Source of the DNA: RQOF01 sp964461135
GTDB taxonomy: Bacteria > Calditrichota > Calditrichia > RBG-13-44-9
Direction of reading: 5' to 3'
NCBI GenBank assembly: GCA_964461135.1
Contig: CAYWTB010000081.1
Location: 1 to 21,449, forward strand
DNA length: 21,449 nt
Shown here: one piece after another, positions 1 to 7,904 of the stretch
Layout: each line of letters starts with the position of its first letter
Numbering within the stretch: position 1 is the stretch's first letter
Translations under genes and position numbers: made by a program
Notes under the pieces: model-generated
Databases searched by the model: none
Told to the model about the DNA's origin: nothing
What the model saw: the letters and a program-made list of their open reading frames with translations, nothing else

Positions 1-312
1 ACTGATGTACTGAAGCAAAATTTTTAAAAAAACATTTTTCTTAAATAAACCAGGACATAATCGTATATCAATAAACTGTTTTCGGAGCCAGGTAAATGAT
101 CATGAAAAAAATTAAGCAAAAGCCAAAACAACAGGAGTTGTTGCATCAAACCATTTCCTGGAAATTAAACGCCATATACCGGATGATTACCCGGAAATTA
201 TATGTTAATCTCGGCTACCCGCCGGTTTAAGAGAAGATCAGGAAGATAACAGCAGATTGATGCGCAAGGCGGGAAAAGCCGATTTTCACGGACGTGACCG
301 GAGCTATTAAAA
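1..312. other. Left-edge region, no firm gene; possible small ORF or gene remnant
   Basis: A 44-codon plus-strand ORF runs from ATG 96 to TAA 230 with a GGAG at 84-87, 8 nt before the ATG. It would give a basic peptide beginning MIMKKIKQ and ending YVNLGYPPV. I do not recognise it. A second frame over the same bases, broken by one TAA near 176, also reads like protein (segments such as HIPDDYPEII and RKAGKADFHGRDRSY, ending at the TAA at 308-310). The stretch may therefore be the decayed 3' end of a gene rather than a real small protein. Nothing else was identified. Confidence 0.25.
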
Positions 313-1758
313 TCAGGATGCACCGTTCAGAAACTTTGCCAGTGCTTTCTTTAAATGACCTGATCTCAGAAGATCTACATTGTGATCCACCGCATAATTA
401 AAAGCGGTCACCAGCTGTCTGATCCGGCTGAAATTTAGAAAAGCCGCCTCGGTGCGGTGCATGGGATAGATGGTTTTATTGGTCAGCAGCGGATCGGCAT
501 CTGCCGGGAACAGGCCATCCTTCACAGCCCGCTCATAGTCCACCGTGCCGGGAATGGGGGAAAAGGACGCCAGCCTTATTTTAATGGCCAGCGAATGTAC
601 AAAAAGAATGCTATCATAGATTTCCTGGTAGTTCTGGTGTGGTAATCCCATCATCACATAGGCTTCCAGGTTTTTTCGTTCATAGCCGGCCTCCTGCAGG
701 TAATCCACCGCTGCCTGCAACTGATCCGGCGAGACTTTGTTTCCCATATCCTGGCGCCGCAGGGGGTCTGAAGTCTCGAAACTCAACCGGATGGTTTTAA
801 AACCGCTGCCATAAAACAACCGGGCCATTTCCCGGTCCACCTGCCGGGTATGAAGCCCGTTGGGGGTATGAAAACGCAGGTTCAAACCGGACTCAATGAC
901 ATTTTCCAGCAGCGGAATCATGCGGTCATTTTTATTCAGCAGCAGAGCATCATCATAAAAAGCCACATCACGAACCTGGTATCTGGCAGTGTTTTCCTTT
1001 ATTTCCTCCAGTACCTTATCCGGCTGTCTCTGGGCATAGGGACCGCTGATTTTATCGGTGGCACAAAATGTACAGCGGTAGGGGCAACCGCGGGATGACA
1101 TAACCGGCAAGTAATCCAGCCGTGAATAGAGATCGAAGGCCGGCCAGGGAAAATCATCCAGACTTTGAGCACTCAGCCGTCCCGCCGGTGACCCGCTAAA
1201 CAGGCGGGCCAGCAGATTTTCAATTGCTATTTCTCCCGGTCCGGTTATAATTTCATCCGGCCGGACTACATTTCCGGCATGCTGCGGTAGTAAAGTAGCA
1301 TAAATACCCCCCAGAATTACCGGTACCCCCGGAAAGATATCGCGCACCAGTTCCACTACCCTGGCGGGGCCGGGGTACCAGTAAGTCATCATTGACGTTA
1401 CCAGCACGGCATCGGGTTTGGGAAGGTTGCGAAGATAGCGGTTGAAAATATTTTCCGGAAGCCCGTAGCGGGCAAAATACCGTGGTATGAAATTCAAAAT
1501 TTCCGGTTTATGTATCCGCTGTCTGATAAATGGGCCGGTGCCGTATTTTTTTGTCTTGACTTTACGGGTATCCGACGCCGCCAGAAGCGGGTGATATTTA
1601 TCCAGACAATCTATGAAATCAATATGATAACCTGCCTGCCTGAGATGAGAGGCGATATACAGCAGTCCGATCGGTTTATTCCACAGATCATATGCGGTAA
1701 AATCATATATCCACGGATTGATAAGCAGCAACCTGGCGTTTTCGGCGATTTCAGACAT
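313..1758 (-). CDS. B12-binding-type radical SAM protein
   Basis: Probable radical SAM enzyme of the class with an N-terminal cobalamin-binding-like Rossmann domain. The first ~190 residues have the usual opening for that class (RLLLINP, then GLLYIASHLRQAGY), a VTSMMTYWYPG segment and VILGGIYATLLP. The [4Fe-4S] motif CxxxCxxC follows as C225, C229 and C232 (RGCPYRCTFC), then the radical SAM barrel (AFYDDALLLN, LRFHTPNGL, SFETSD, AYVMMGLPHQ). The classical DxHxxG cobalamin ligand motif is not obvious, so B12 use is uncertain. The frame can also start at a TTG at 1773. I prefer ATG 1758, with GGGGAT about 9 nt upstream. It is last in a same-strand run after the barrel protein (92-bp gap). Substrate unknown. 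Confidence 0.85.
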   Translation of the reverse strand: MSEIAENARLLLINPWIYDFTAYDLWNKPIGLLYIASHLRQAGYHIDFIDCLDKYHPLLAASDTRKVKTKKYGTGPFIRQRIHKPEILNFIPRYFARYGLPENIFNRYLRNLPKPDAVLVTSMMTYWYPGPARVVELVRDIFPGVPVILGGIYATLLPQHAGNVVRPDEIITGPGEIAIENLLARLFSGSPAGRLSAQSLDDFPWPAFDLYSRLDYLPVMSSRGCPYRCTFCATDKISGPYAQRQPDKVLEEIKENTARYQVRDVAFYDDALLLNKNDRMIPLLENVIESGLNLRFHTPNGLHTRQVDREMARLFYGSGFKTIRLSFETSDPLRRQDMGNKVSPDQLQAAVDYLQEAGYERKNLEAYVMMGLPHQNYQEIYDSILFVHSLAIKIRLASFSPIPGTVDYERAVKDGLFPADADPLLTNKTIYPMHRTEAAFLNFSRIRQLVTAFNYAVDHNVDLLRSGHLKKALAKFLNGAS

Positions 1759-1850
1759 CGGATTTATCCCCAAATAAATAATCAGCTACAAGCAGGGGCA
1801 GTTGAAATATAATAGTTAAACGGGAAAAATAAAATCAGGAATCGGTGGTT

Positions 1851-3284
1851 TTAAAACCGGTTTATCAGCCGGATTTCCACTCCTTCAAAGGGCGGGCGAA
1901 ATACGCAGACACCTCCGATACATACTTTACCTTCACGGCGGCTTCCGCCAAATATGGTCAGATCAAAATTTTCCAGGAATTGCACATCCAGTTGTCCGGC
2001 CAACCAGAGATCCTTTTCACTGAGCTGATCCGTGGTTCGCTCTGCCAGCAGGGACAGGGTGAGCAGGGGAGATCTGTCCAGGCTGAGGGTGAACAGCTGG
2101 TTGTAAAACTGTCGGTCATTGTATTCCACCTTTACCTGTTGATGCTCATAAATGACCTTGGCGGAATAATAATCATGAAACCCTTTTTTACCGGTGGCAA
2201 CAAAGTTTAGATATGTGGCTTCCCGGTCTTTCTGCTGCCCCATGCCACCCACAAAATCAAGGGAATAGGAGGGATCCCATTCAACCTGACCGTAATATTC
2301 ACGATAGAGCAAATCGCCTTTATGATTTTCGGTACGGCTGTGACTGAGAGTCAGGATGGCCTGTTCCCGGAAAGACCAGGTAAATTCCAGCAGGTATCCC
2401 TCCTCGTCATTGGCATTCTGAACCAGCTGATGCCTGTTCATCAGAGTGTAAAGGTGTTCCCGGTAAACCGCGGGAGGATTATTATAGGTCATCTCGGAGG
2501 CCGGGGATTTGTCAATCGTTCTTGCCGTTAATTCATACTGGTCATAATTTTTGTATTCCGCCAGCAACGTAAACGGTCCGAAAAATATATTCCCCGATAA
2601 ATGAACGGCTTTGCCTTCAGGCTGAATTCCCGAGAAATCTTTAAAGGCGCGCTCCCCGTAAAAATTGCCCCAGTTAAAATTGAGCCCGGCAAAAAATGAA
2701 CCCCAGTAAACTCTTCCCTGCTGGTTGAGGTAAGTGGATACCATGCTACTTCCCACCTGCAGAAGCTGCCAGGGTTTCACATTCAGGATACCCCCCTGTA
2801 AAACATCCCGGCGGCGTCCCATTCTGTCGCGCGGTCTGCCTCCCATCACCTGAAAATCAAGCAGCCTGTGGTAATAATCAAACTTTACTCCATCGATATT
2901 CGTATCCCAGCGGAGCATCCGGTTTTCAAAGGACCGCAAAACCAGGCCGCGACCGAACAGGCTGTAGAAATTCCCCACCGTGACGATCAGCTGATCTTTA
3001 CGGTATTCGAGAAATCGCTGAGAAATGCCCTGCCCTGCTGTGTCCAGTGAATACGGCTGGGGCGGCAGATGAAATTCATACCGTGCACCAATTCGCCAGT
3101 TTTTATATCCCAGATAGATATCGGTCCAGTCTTCAAAATATACTGTATCCAGGTCCGTATCATGCGAATATTCCAGATAGCCATTTCCCTGAAAATCTAT
3201 CTGGGCAAAAACCCGGGGGGCCGAAAACATCATTAGGCAAATAAAAAATAAAAACAGAGAGCTAATCCACAAATTCCTGCTCAT
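1851..3284 (-). CDS. Outer-membrane beta-barrel protein, DUF6029-like
   Basis: A 477-residue secreted protein with a Sec signal peptide (hydrophobic residues 6-27, likely cut after VFAQ). A long series of short amphipathic strands rich in Tyr, Phe and Trp follows (FDYYHRLLDFQVMGG, LLAEYKNYDQYEL, YYGQVEWDPSYSLDFVGG). The chain ends in VEIRLINRF, and a terminal Phe is the classical outer-membrane barrel signature. It resembles the DUF6029 barrel proteins of the FCB group, though the family name is from memory and uncertain. The start is supported by AGGA 6 nt before the ATG. It lies 65 bp downstream of the TlpA-like gene in a probable operon with the Omp28-like lipoprotein, which suggests joint work in the envelope. 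Substrate unknown. Confidence 0.8.
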   Translation of the reverse strand: MSRNLWISSLFLFFICLMMFSAPRVFAQIDFQGNGYLEYSHDTDLDTVYFEDWTDIYLGYKNWRIGARYEFHLPPQPYSLDTAGQGISQRFLEYRKDQLIVTVGNFYSLFGRGLVLRSFENRMLRWDTNIDGVKFDYYHRLLDFQVMGGRPRDRMGRRRDVLQGGILNVKPWQLLQVGSSMVSTYLNQQGRVYWGSFFAGLNFNWGNFYGERAFKDFSGIQPEGKAVHLSGNIFFGPFTLLAEYKNYDQYELTARTIDKSPASEMTYNNPPAVYREHLYTLMNRHQLVQNANDEEGYLLEFTWSFREQAILTLSHSRTENHKGDLLYREYYGQVEWDPSYSLDFVGGMGQQKDREATYLNFVATGKKGFHDYYSAKVIYEHQQVKVEYNDRQFYNQLFTLSLDRSPLLTLSLLAERTTDQLSEKDLWLAGQLDVQFLENFDLTIFGGSRREGKVCIGGVCVFRPPFEGVEIRLINRF

Positions 3285-3349
3285 TTCAGATCCTTTGAAT
3301 TCCTGATGGTAAATATCCTGTGTAACTTAAAAATGATCCGGCGGCACTC

Positions 3350-3868
3350 CTATTGATTCGCATCATTTTCCAGCAAATCATTCAGTTGCTTCTCAATTTC
3401 CCTTTCATCCCCCAGACGGTATCCAAGATGGGAATATACAATTTTTCCGGTGGTATCGATCAGGACGGTGTACGGAGGGACCTCGCTCTGATACAGGTGC
3501 ATCACGTTACTGTTTGTATCAAGAAGAATTTTGAAGGGATAGCGGTGTGATTTTACAAAACTGGTCACCCGGCCCACCGTTTTGGGATCGTCAACCGAAA
3601 TCGCCAGAAATTCCACCTGCCGGCTTTCATACTTTTCATAAATCCGTTTCATCTGTTTCAATTCTTCAATACAGGGGATACACCAGGTCGCCCAGAAATT
3701 TATGACAATGGGGCCCTTTCCAAATTGCCCGGAAAGGCGGTAATTATCACCACTCAGGTCCTTCAGAATAAAATCAGGAGCTGTTTTCCCCTGGGACGTT
3801 TCTTCCCCGCCAAAGAGTGTTAAGGTCAAAATTAAGACGATGATTATGCCTGCTGAATACCTGTGCAT
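3350..3868 (-). CDS. TlpA/ResA-type thioredoxin-fold protein
   Basis: Membrane-anchored or exported thiol-disulfide oxidoreductase of 172 residues. A hydrophobic N-terminus (residues 7-19) is followed by a TlpA/AhpC-TSA-like thioredoxin domain at about residues 28-165: APDFILKDLSG, then INFWATWCIPC with active-site C63 and C66, the cis-Pro segment EVPPYTVLID, and IVYSHLGY. Members of this family reduce or isomerise disulfides outside the cytoplasm, for example in cytochrome c maturation. No cytochrome gene is nearby, so a partner such as the adjacent Omp28-like lipoprotein is more plausible (inference). The start is well supported by AGGAG 6 nt before the ATG. It lies 47 bp after the lipoprotein gene. 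Confidence 0.9.
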   Translation of the reverse strand: MHRYSAGIIIVLILTLTLFGGEETSQGKTAPDFILKDLSGDNYRLSGQFGKGPIVINFWATWCIPCIEELKQMKRIYEKYESRQVEFLAISVDDPKTVGRVTSFVKSHRYPFKILLDTNSNVMHLYQSEVPPYTVLIDTTGKIVYSHLGYRLGDEREIEKQLNDLLENDANQ

Positions 3869-3915
3869 TATGTTCTCCTTGCAGCGTTAGACAAACCGAG
3901 ACGGTTAAATAAAAA

Positions 3916-5121
3916 TTACAGAGGTGGATATTTAGTCCATCCTGCCTGCAGGACGCTTTTTGTGGCAGTATGCTGGATAAAAGCCACCACGGTGAGGTCC
4001 TCTCCCCAATCATTATTCAGGTCGAATGAAAAATTCACGTTTTCTATCTCTCCGGCATTCAAAGTTATGGGAATACCTCCTCCATCCGGGTAAAAATCAC
4101 GCAGAACCGATTCAAAGTGCTGCTGACCGTTATTTCCCGGCGGTGTATCATAATCAATCCGGTCTTCAACCAGGGCAACGAACAAACGGTATGCGGGTTC
4201 TATTCCTGTCCTGGCCTCTACCCTCAGGCGTCCGGTCAAAGCCGCATCACCCCGGGTCAATTGCATAAAGGCAATAGTCGCCAGTGTATCGGAGATCAAC
4301 TGCTGATCGATCAGGCCCCGGTAACTCTGCTCGGAGAGCGGATCCGGGACCAGTTCTCCATCCACGAATGCGCGGGGTATTGCCGGTGGTTTATAAAAGT
4401 TTAGCCGGCTTAAATTGGCATCCGTGGCGGCCAGAAACATGGGATCATCATTGCCCGGAAAATAGGTATGATATGAAATAATCACCAGCCGGGCCGGACC
4501 ATAACCGGGTGCCAGGATATCATCAATAATGGCATCGGAGGTCGGACAGGGCGGGCAGCTGGTGTTGGAGAAATGTTCCAGCAGCACAATTTTGCGAATA
4601 TCTTCAACCAGTTGAAAAAACAGCGATAATTTATCGTTGGGCTGCACGGTCACCGAGTCGCTGATGATGCCGTAAGCGCTCTTAACCAGGGTAAGCCCGT
4701 ACATACCCACCGGCAATCCCTCGATCTCCAGCGGAGTATTTCCGAATTCCATTCCGTTCAAATACACCCTCGCGCTGTCCGGCAGAGAGTTTACCGCGAG
4801 GGATCCCGTTTCTGTCATATCCAGCTGAAAGGTAACGTCCAGGGTATCATTTTCCTTTACCCCAATGATGATGGAATCGGGAGATGCACGGTAGTAGCTG
4901 TGAAAAACCTGAATGACATGTCTGCCAGCCTCAATATCCTGCAGCATGGCGGGTGTCAATTTGCCGGTATACCGGTAATCCAGGAATATACGGGCAGAAT
5001 CAGCCCGGCTGGTATTAACCCGGATTGCCCCTTTTCCGGATACGAATTCTATGCCATCCTTAGTTGTACAACTCAGGACGGAGAGCCAGGCAATAATGCA
5101 GAGTATCCAATATTTGGTCAT
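3916..5121 (-). CDS. PEGA-repeat / Omp28-like lipoprotein with CPPC motif
   Basis: A 401-residue exported lipoprotein. The N-terminus is a lipoprotein signal ending VLSC, so C18 is the likely lipidated cysteine. Residues ~30-165 hold two PEGA-like repeats (RIFLDYRYTGKLTPA; RVYLNGMEFGNTPLEI), small domains often seen in surface proteins. Residues ~178-400 match the Omp28-related thioredoxin-like fold: VLLEHFSNTSCPPCP with redox motif C189-P-P-C192, then YHTYFPG and IPRAFVDGE. First gene of the minus-strand run with TlpA, barrel protein and radical SAM enzyme. The ribosome site is weak (GGGGA about 14 nt upstream). Its CPPC aligns with the TGA-PYC site of the gene at 5602-7713, which makes it a useful internal reference. 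Partner proteins unknown. Confidence 0.85.
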   Translation of the reverse strand: MTKYWILCIIAWLSVLSCTTKDGIEFVSGKGAIRVNTSRADSARIFLDYRYTGKLTPAMLQDIEAGRHVIQVFHSYYRASPDSIIIGVKENDTLDVTFQLDMTETGSLAVNSLPDSARVYLNGMEFGNTPLEIEGLPVGMYGLTLVKSAYGIISDSVTVQPNDKLSLFFQLVEDIRKIVLLEHFSNTSCPPCPTSDAIIDDILAPGYGPARLVIISYHTYFPGNDDPMFLAATDANLSRLNFYKPPAIPRAFVDGELVPDPLSEQSYRGLIDQQLISDTLATIAFMQLTRGDAALTGRLRVEARTGIEPAYRLFVALVEDRIDYDTPPGNNGQQHFESVLRDFYPDGGGIPITLNAGEIENVNFSFDLNNDWGEDLTVVAFIQHTATKSVLQAGWTKYPPL

Positions 5122-5601
5122 TTAGTAACTATCTTTCCCCAAAGTTTCTCCCGGAAGGCAGTGCCCGGCAGGAGAAAATCATGCAGAGAGGTATTAATCC
5201 CTCTTCCCACAAGGATTGTTTAACCCGAATCAGTCATAAATTTTATCGGAACGTCAGCCGGTCAGTATAAATAACGATGTTAAAATTTTTAATCTGCTTA
5301 ATTCACCCCTCCGGGCTAACGCCCAAATATCCTGAATTCTTTAATCCCTAATCTGAAGACCGGGGTCATTTAATTTCCAAGAATATACCAATTTTGATAC
5401 ATGATATCGTATTTTGTGAATTCAGCCAAATATAATCCGGAGCAGGAAGTGCAAAATTAATTACTTCTCTCCATTTGTCTTCAGATCATTTAACACCTGA
5501 AATTCAAGGTTAACGGTTAATTTATTCAAAACTTTAAGTTCAATTTAAATTTTATCATTCCGGATAAAATCCGAGACATATTTTTTATTCACCGGCACAC
5601 A
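5122..5601. other. 480-bp non-coding region between two minus-strand transcription units
   Basis: AT-rich DNA with no credible ORF. It holds the 3' flank of the selenoprotein-like gene, with a terminator-like hairpin at 5549-5570, and presumably the promoter of the lipoprotein operon. I could not place that promoter confidently. No tRNA or other RNA gene was recognised. Confidence 0.6.
5549..5570 (-). terminator. Weak AT-rich hairpin after the candidate selenoprotein gene
   Basis: The arms ATTTTATC and GATAAAAT form an 8-bp perfect inverted repeat around ATTCCG. It lies 31 nt past the stop of the gene ending at 5602. On the minus strand it is followed by a mixed T/A run. The stem is AT-rich and the T tract imperfect, so termination is only possible, not certain. 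Confidence 0.3.
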
Positions 5602-7713
5602 TCAGCGCAACAGAATCATTTTCTGAACGGCTTTATTCTGACCACTGGTCAGCTGATAATAATAAATGCCACTGCTGACGGTTTGTCCGTTGTCATCCCG
5701 TCCATTCCAGGTTACTTCATAGCTGCCGGCAGTCTGCAGGGAATTAACCAGGATTTTCACCGCCTGTCCCAGGGAATTATAAATAACAAGGCGGCTACGC
5801 TCCGGTTTCATATTATCCAGGGCATATCTGATGCTGGTTTCGGGATTAAACGGATTGGGATAATTCTGAGCCAGCCGGAATTGATGAATATTTAATTCAT
5901 TATCACGAAATCCGGTGGATCCTTCCCTGAACCAGCGCATACTGCGGACCAGCAGGGAATCCCTGTTGGACTCATCCCTGATTTGCTCAAACCCGATAGC
6001 CAGGTAGACAACTCTGGAGTTGCCATCGGAAGTACGAATGCCCGCCACATCCGGCCCCGTCAGGTATTTCAGCATAGGGGTTGCCTGGGCATCAGCGGGA
6101 GTAATAACATCCGGCGAAGCGGGATAAATATCCGAGAGCATGGCAACCAATAAATTTGTGATGGGATCTCCGGCATAACCGGTCACAAGCTTGGGCGCTG
6201 TAATTTCGTTTGCGAATGCGGCATGGAGATAACCGGTATAAAAACTCTGGGCAAACTGGCTCTGTCCGTTGGCGCCGTAAATATCACTGCCGATATCCTG
6301 ACCGCTAATGAAGAGATTACCCCCGCTATCCAGATAATTCTGCAGTACGGTTACTTCCTCCGGATAAAATGCCGGGAGAACATTTCCTCCCGACCAAAAG
6401 ACAATTTTAAAGCTGTCCACACTGGAAGTGGGCCTGTGCAGAGCGTTTCTGGATACCAATCCAAACGACCCGCCGGCAAATTTATCCAGCGATGATACCA
6501 GAAAATCACCATACTGACCATCCGTGGCATCAATCACCAGATAGTCCATACCGGCTTCCGTTACCAGACAGCAAGCGGTTTCGCCGGTCAAACCTGAATT
6601 ATTGGATGATTCGAATGCGAGCAGCCCGCTGCCATATCCATTCACCGAATTGGGACTCACCGTTACTGTTATTTCCGTACTGTCGCCGGCATTCACCGTC
6701 ACCGTATCCGGCTGGCCCGCCGGGAAGGTTCCATTCACGGTGGTAAATTCCCCGCTCCAGGCCGCTGGTCCCTCCAGTGATAGGGACAGATTATACCTGT
6801 CCGGAAGCAGGCCTTCATTGTACAGTACAGTCCGGTATTGCACAGGATCACTGTTGGAGGATATGGCATCAGAACTCTTGTTTTCTATTGTGGCATAATA
6901 GTCCTGCGTATCCCACCCCCACTGCTGGCCCTGTTGGATTTCCGCATTGGAATAAATGGGGGACCCCGATTTATAAACTATGACCACCACCCTGCAATTT
7001 TCAGGAACGACATCGGGAGAGGGAGCGGTGGGAACGGGGTAGGTGAAATCCAGATCTCTGGTAATCACCTGCCCGGAGCTCCAGGAGCCGTTGATTATCT
7101 CATCTCCCAGAGGCTTGTTCATCATGGCCCGTACCGTCCAGTCATGAACATAATCGTCTCCCCCAAGAGTTCCGGCCTGGGTCCACACAATCCCGTCTTC
7201 CAGAAGAATCACATTAAACCTGAATTGTCCGGTCAGCTCTTTCAATGGCGTGAAACGCAGGGCGGCATGAAATTCCCGGGTAATCTGGTTATAGAACCAA
7301 TTCAGGCCGATTACCACACTCGCCGGTACATTATTACGGCTGCTCATGGTTGAATACCAGCTGCCGCGGCCCAAGATTCCGGAAACCCTGTCCATCACCC
7401 CGGTGGGATAATAAACACCGGGAGGATTTGCGTTGGGATTATAGAGTAAACCATTCCGGATTGAATCGCCGGGGAAAATGCGGAATGGATCAGAACCGCC
7501 CCCGTGATAGGCCAGAATGATGGCATTGGGCAGAGCAGGAAGAATAGTATTATGGATGAGAACCTCACCCTCGGGACAATAGGGTCACCAGGTTCCCGAA
7601 CAAAATTCCAGGACAGGATTCCGCTGTACCTGGGAATTCAGGGGAGAAGATATCAGCAGACTTAATGCAATCATTAAAAGCAGAACACCCAAAGACACTG
7701 ATAAATGCTTCAT
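5602..7713 (-). CDS. Candidate secreted selenoprotein: Omp28/thioredoxin-like UPYC protein with C-terminal sorting domain
   Basis: A 703-codon frame with one internal TGA at codon 43. Residues 1-28 are a clear Sec signal peptide. Residues ~30-285 resemble the Omp28 thioredoxin-like fold, with LEFCSGTW-U43-PY-C46-PEGE. An Ig-like stretch follows (~300-385), then a GATase-like fold (389-590, VIDATDGQYGD, VFWSGGN, GGNLFISGQDIG), then a sorting/FlgD-Ig domain (613-703, NYPNPFNP at 617-624). ATG 7713 is chosen because AGGAG lies 7 nt upstream and the signal peptide begins there. A start at 7398 (GTG) would have neither. TGA serves as the normal stop for neighbouring genes and TGG encodes Trp, so a variant code is unlikely. 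Selenocysteine insertion is inferred from the TGA at the redox position, the Cys in the neighbouring paralogue and the hairpin at 7554-7570. The alternative is a pseudogene or a single-base sequencing error. Confidence 0.75.
7554..7570 (-). promoter_or_regulatory. Candidate bacterial SECIS hairpin
   Basis: In the mRNA, GGGUGAG (7570-7564) pairs perfectly with CUCAUCC (7560-7554), giving a 7-bp stem with one G-U pair and a GUU apical loop (7563-7561). The loop begins 21 nt after the in-frame UGA. Known bacterial SECIS elements lie just downstream of UGA within the coding region, with a G in the first two loop positions and a UGA-to-loop distance of roughly 16-37 nt, so this fits. Binding by SelB is inferred. 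A 7-bp stem can also arise by chance. Confidence 0.55.
7585..7587 (-). other. In-frame TGA at redox-cysteine position (candidate Sec codon 43)
   Basis: The codon after TW and before PYC is TGA. Changing it to Cys would restore W-C-P-Y-C, a standard CxxC redox site. The Omp28-like lipoprotein at 3916-5121 has Cys (C189) at the aligned place, in SNTSCPPCP versus CSGTW-U-PYCP. The frame is open for 42 codons before it and 660 codons after it. Confidence 0.65.
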
Positions 7714-7720
7714 TTCGCAT

Positions 7721-7728
7721 CTCCTTTT
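7721..7728 (-). promoter_or_regulatory. Strong ribosome binding site fixing the upstream start at 7713
   Basis: AAAAGGAG on the minus strand places AGGAG 7 nt before ATG 7713. It supports translation starting upstream of the in-frame TGA, at a signal peptide, rather than at the GTG near 7398, which has no comparable site. Confidence 0.7.
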
Positions 7729-7904
7729 AATATAAATCTCTTCCGGACCGGAAGCATATTTATGGGAACAATAGATATCAGGTGTGGATCTTAAAAACTT
7801 GAAACGAGTGATTATTTAATAAAAGATCTCCGTTACAACCGATACCTGAAATTCCAGGATTACTCTATTTTAAATTACAAATCCATTTTTAAAAAGAGCC
7901 GTGG

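Noticed and set aside
5427..5455. Bacteroidetes-type promoter (TTTG, 17 nt, TATATTTG) on the minus strand before the lipoprotein operon
   Set aside because: It matches the TAnnTTTG pattern but lies about 300 nt from the start codon in AT-rich DNA where chance matches are frequent, and the phylum is not established.
6838..7353. A 171-residue plus-strand ORF
   Set aside because: It lies entirely antisense to the well-supported secreted protein gene and has no recognisable domain or ribosome site.
5602..7398. A 598-residue protein starting at the GTG at 7398
   Set aside because: It has no ribosome site or signal peptide, although it is clearly a secreted protein with a sorting domain. The same frame continues upstream across one TGA to a well-supported start at 7713.
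7585..7587. Variant genetic code with TGA read as Trp or Gly
   Set aside because: TGA ends several neighbouring genes at sensible places (for example at 10691, 11888, 14245), TGG is used for Trp, and no other gene here has internal TGA.
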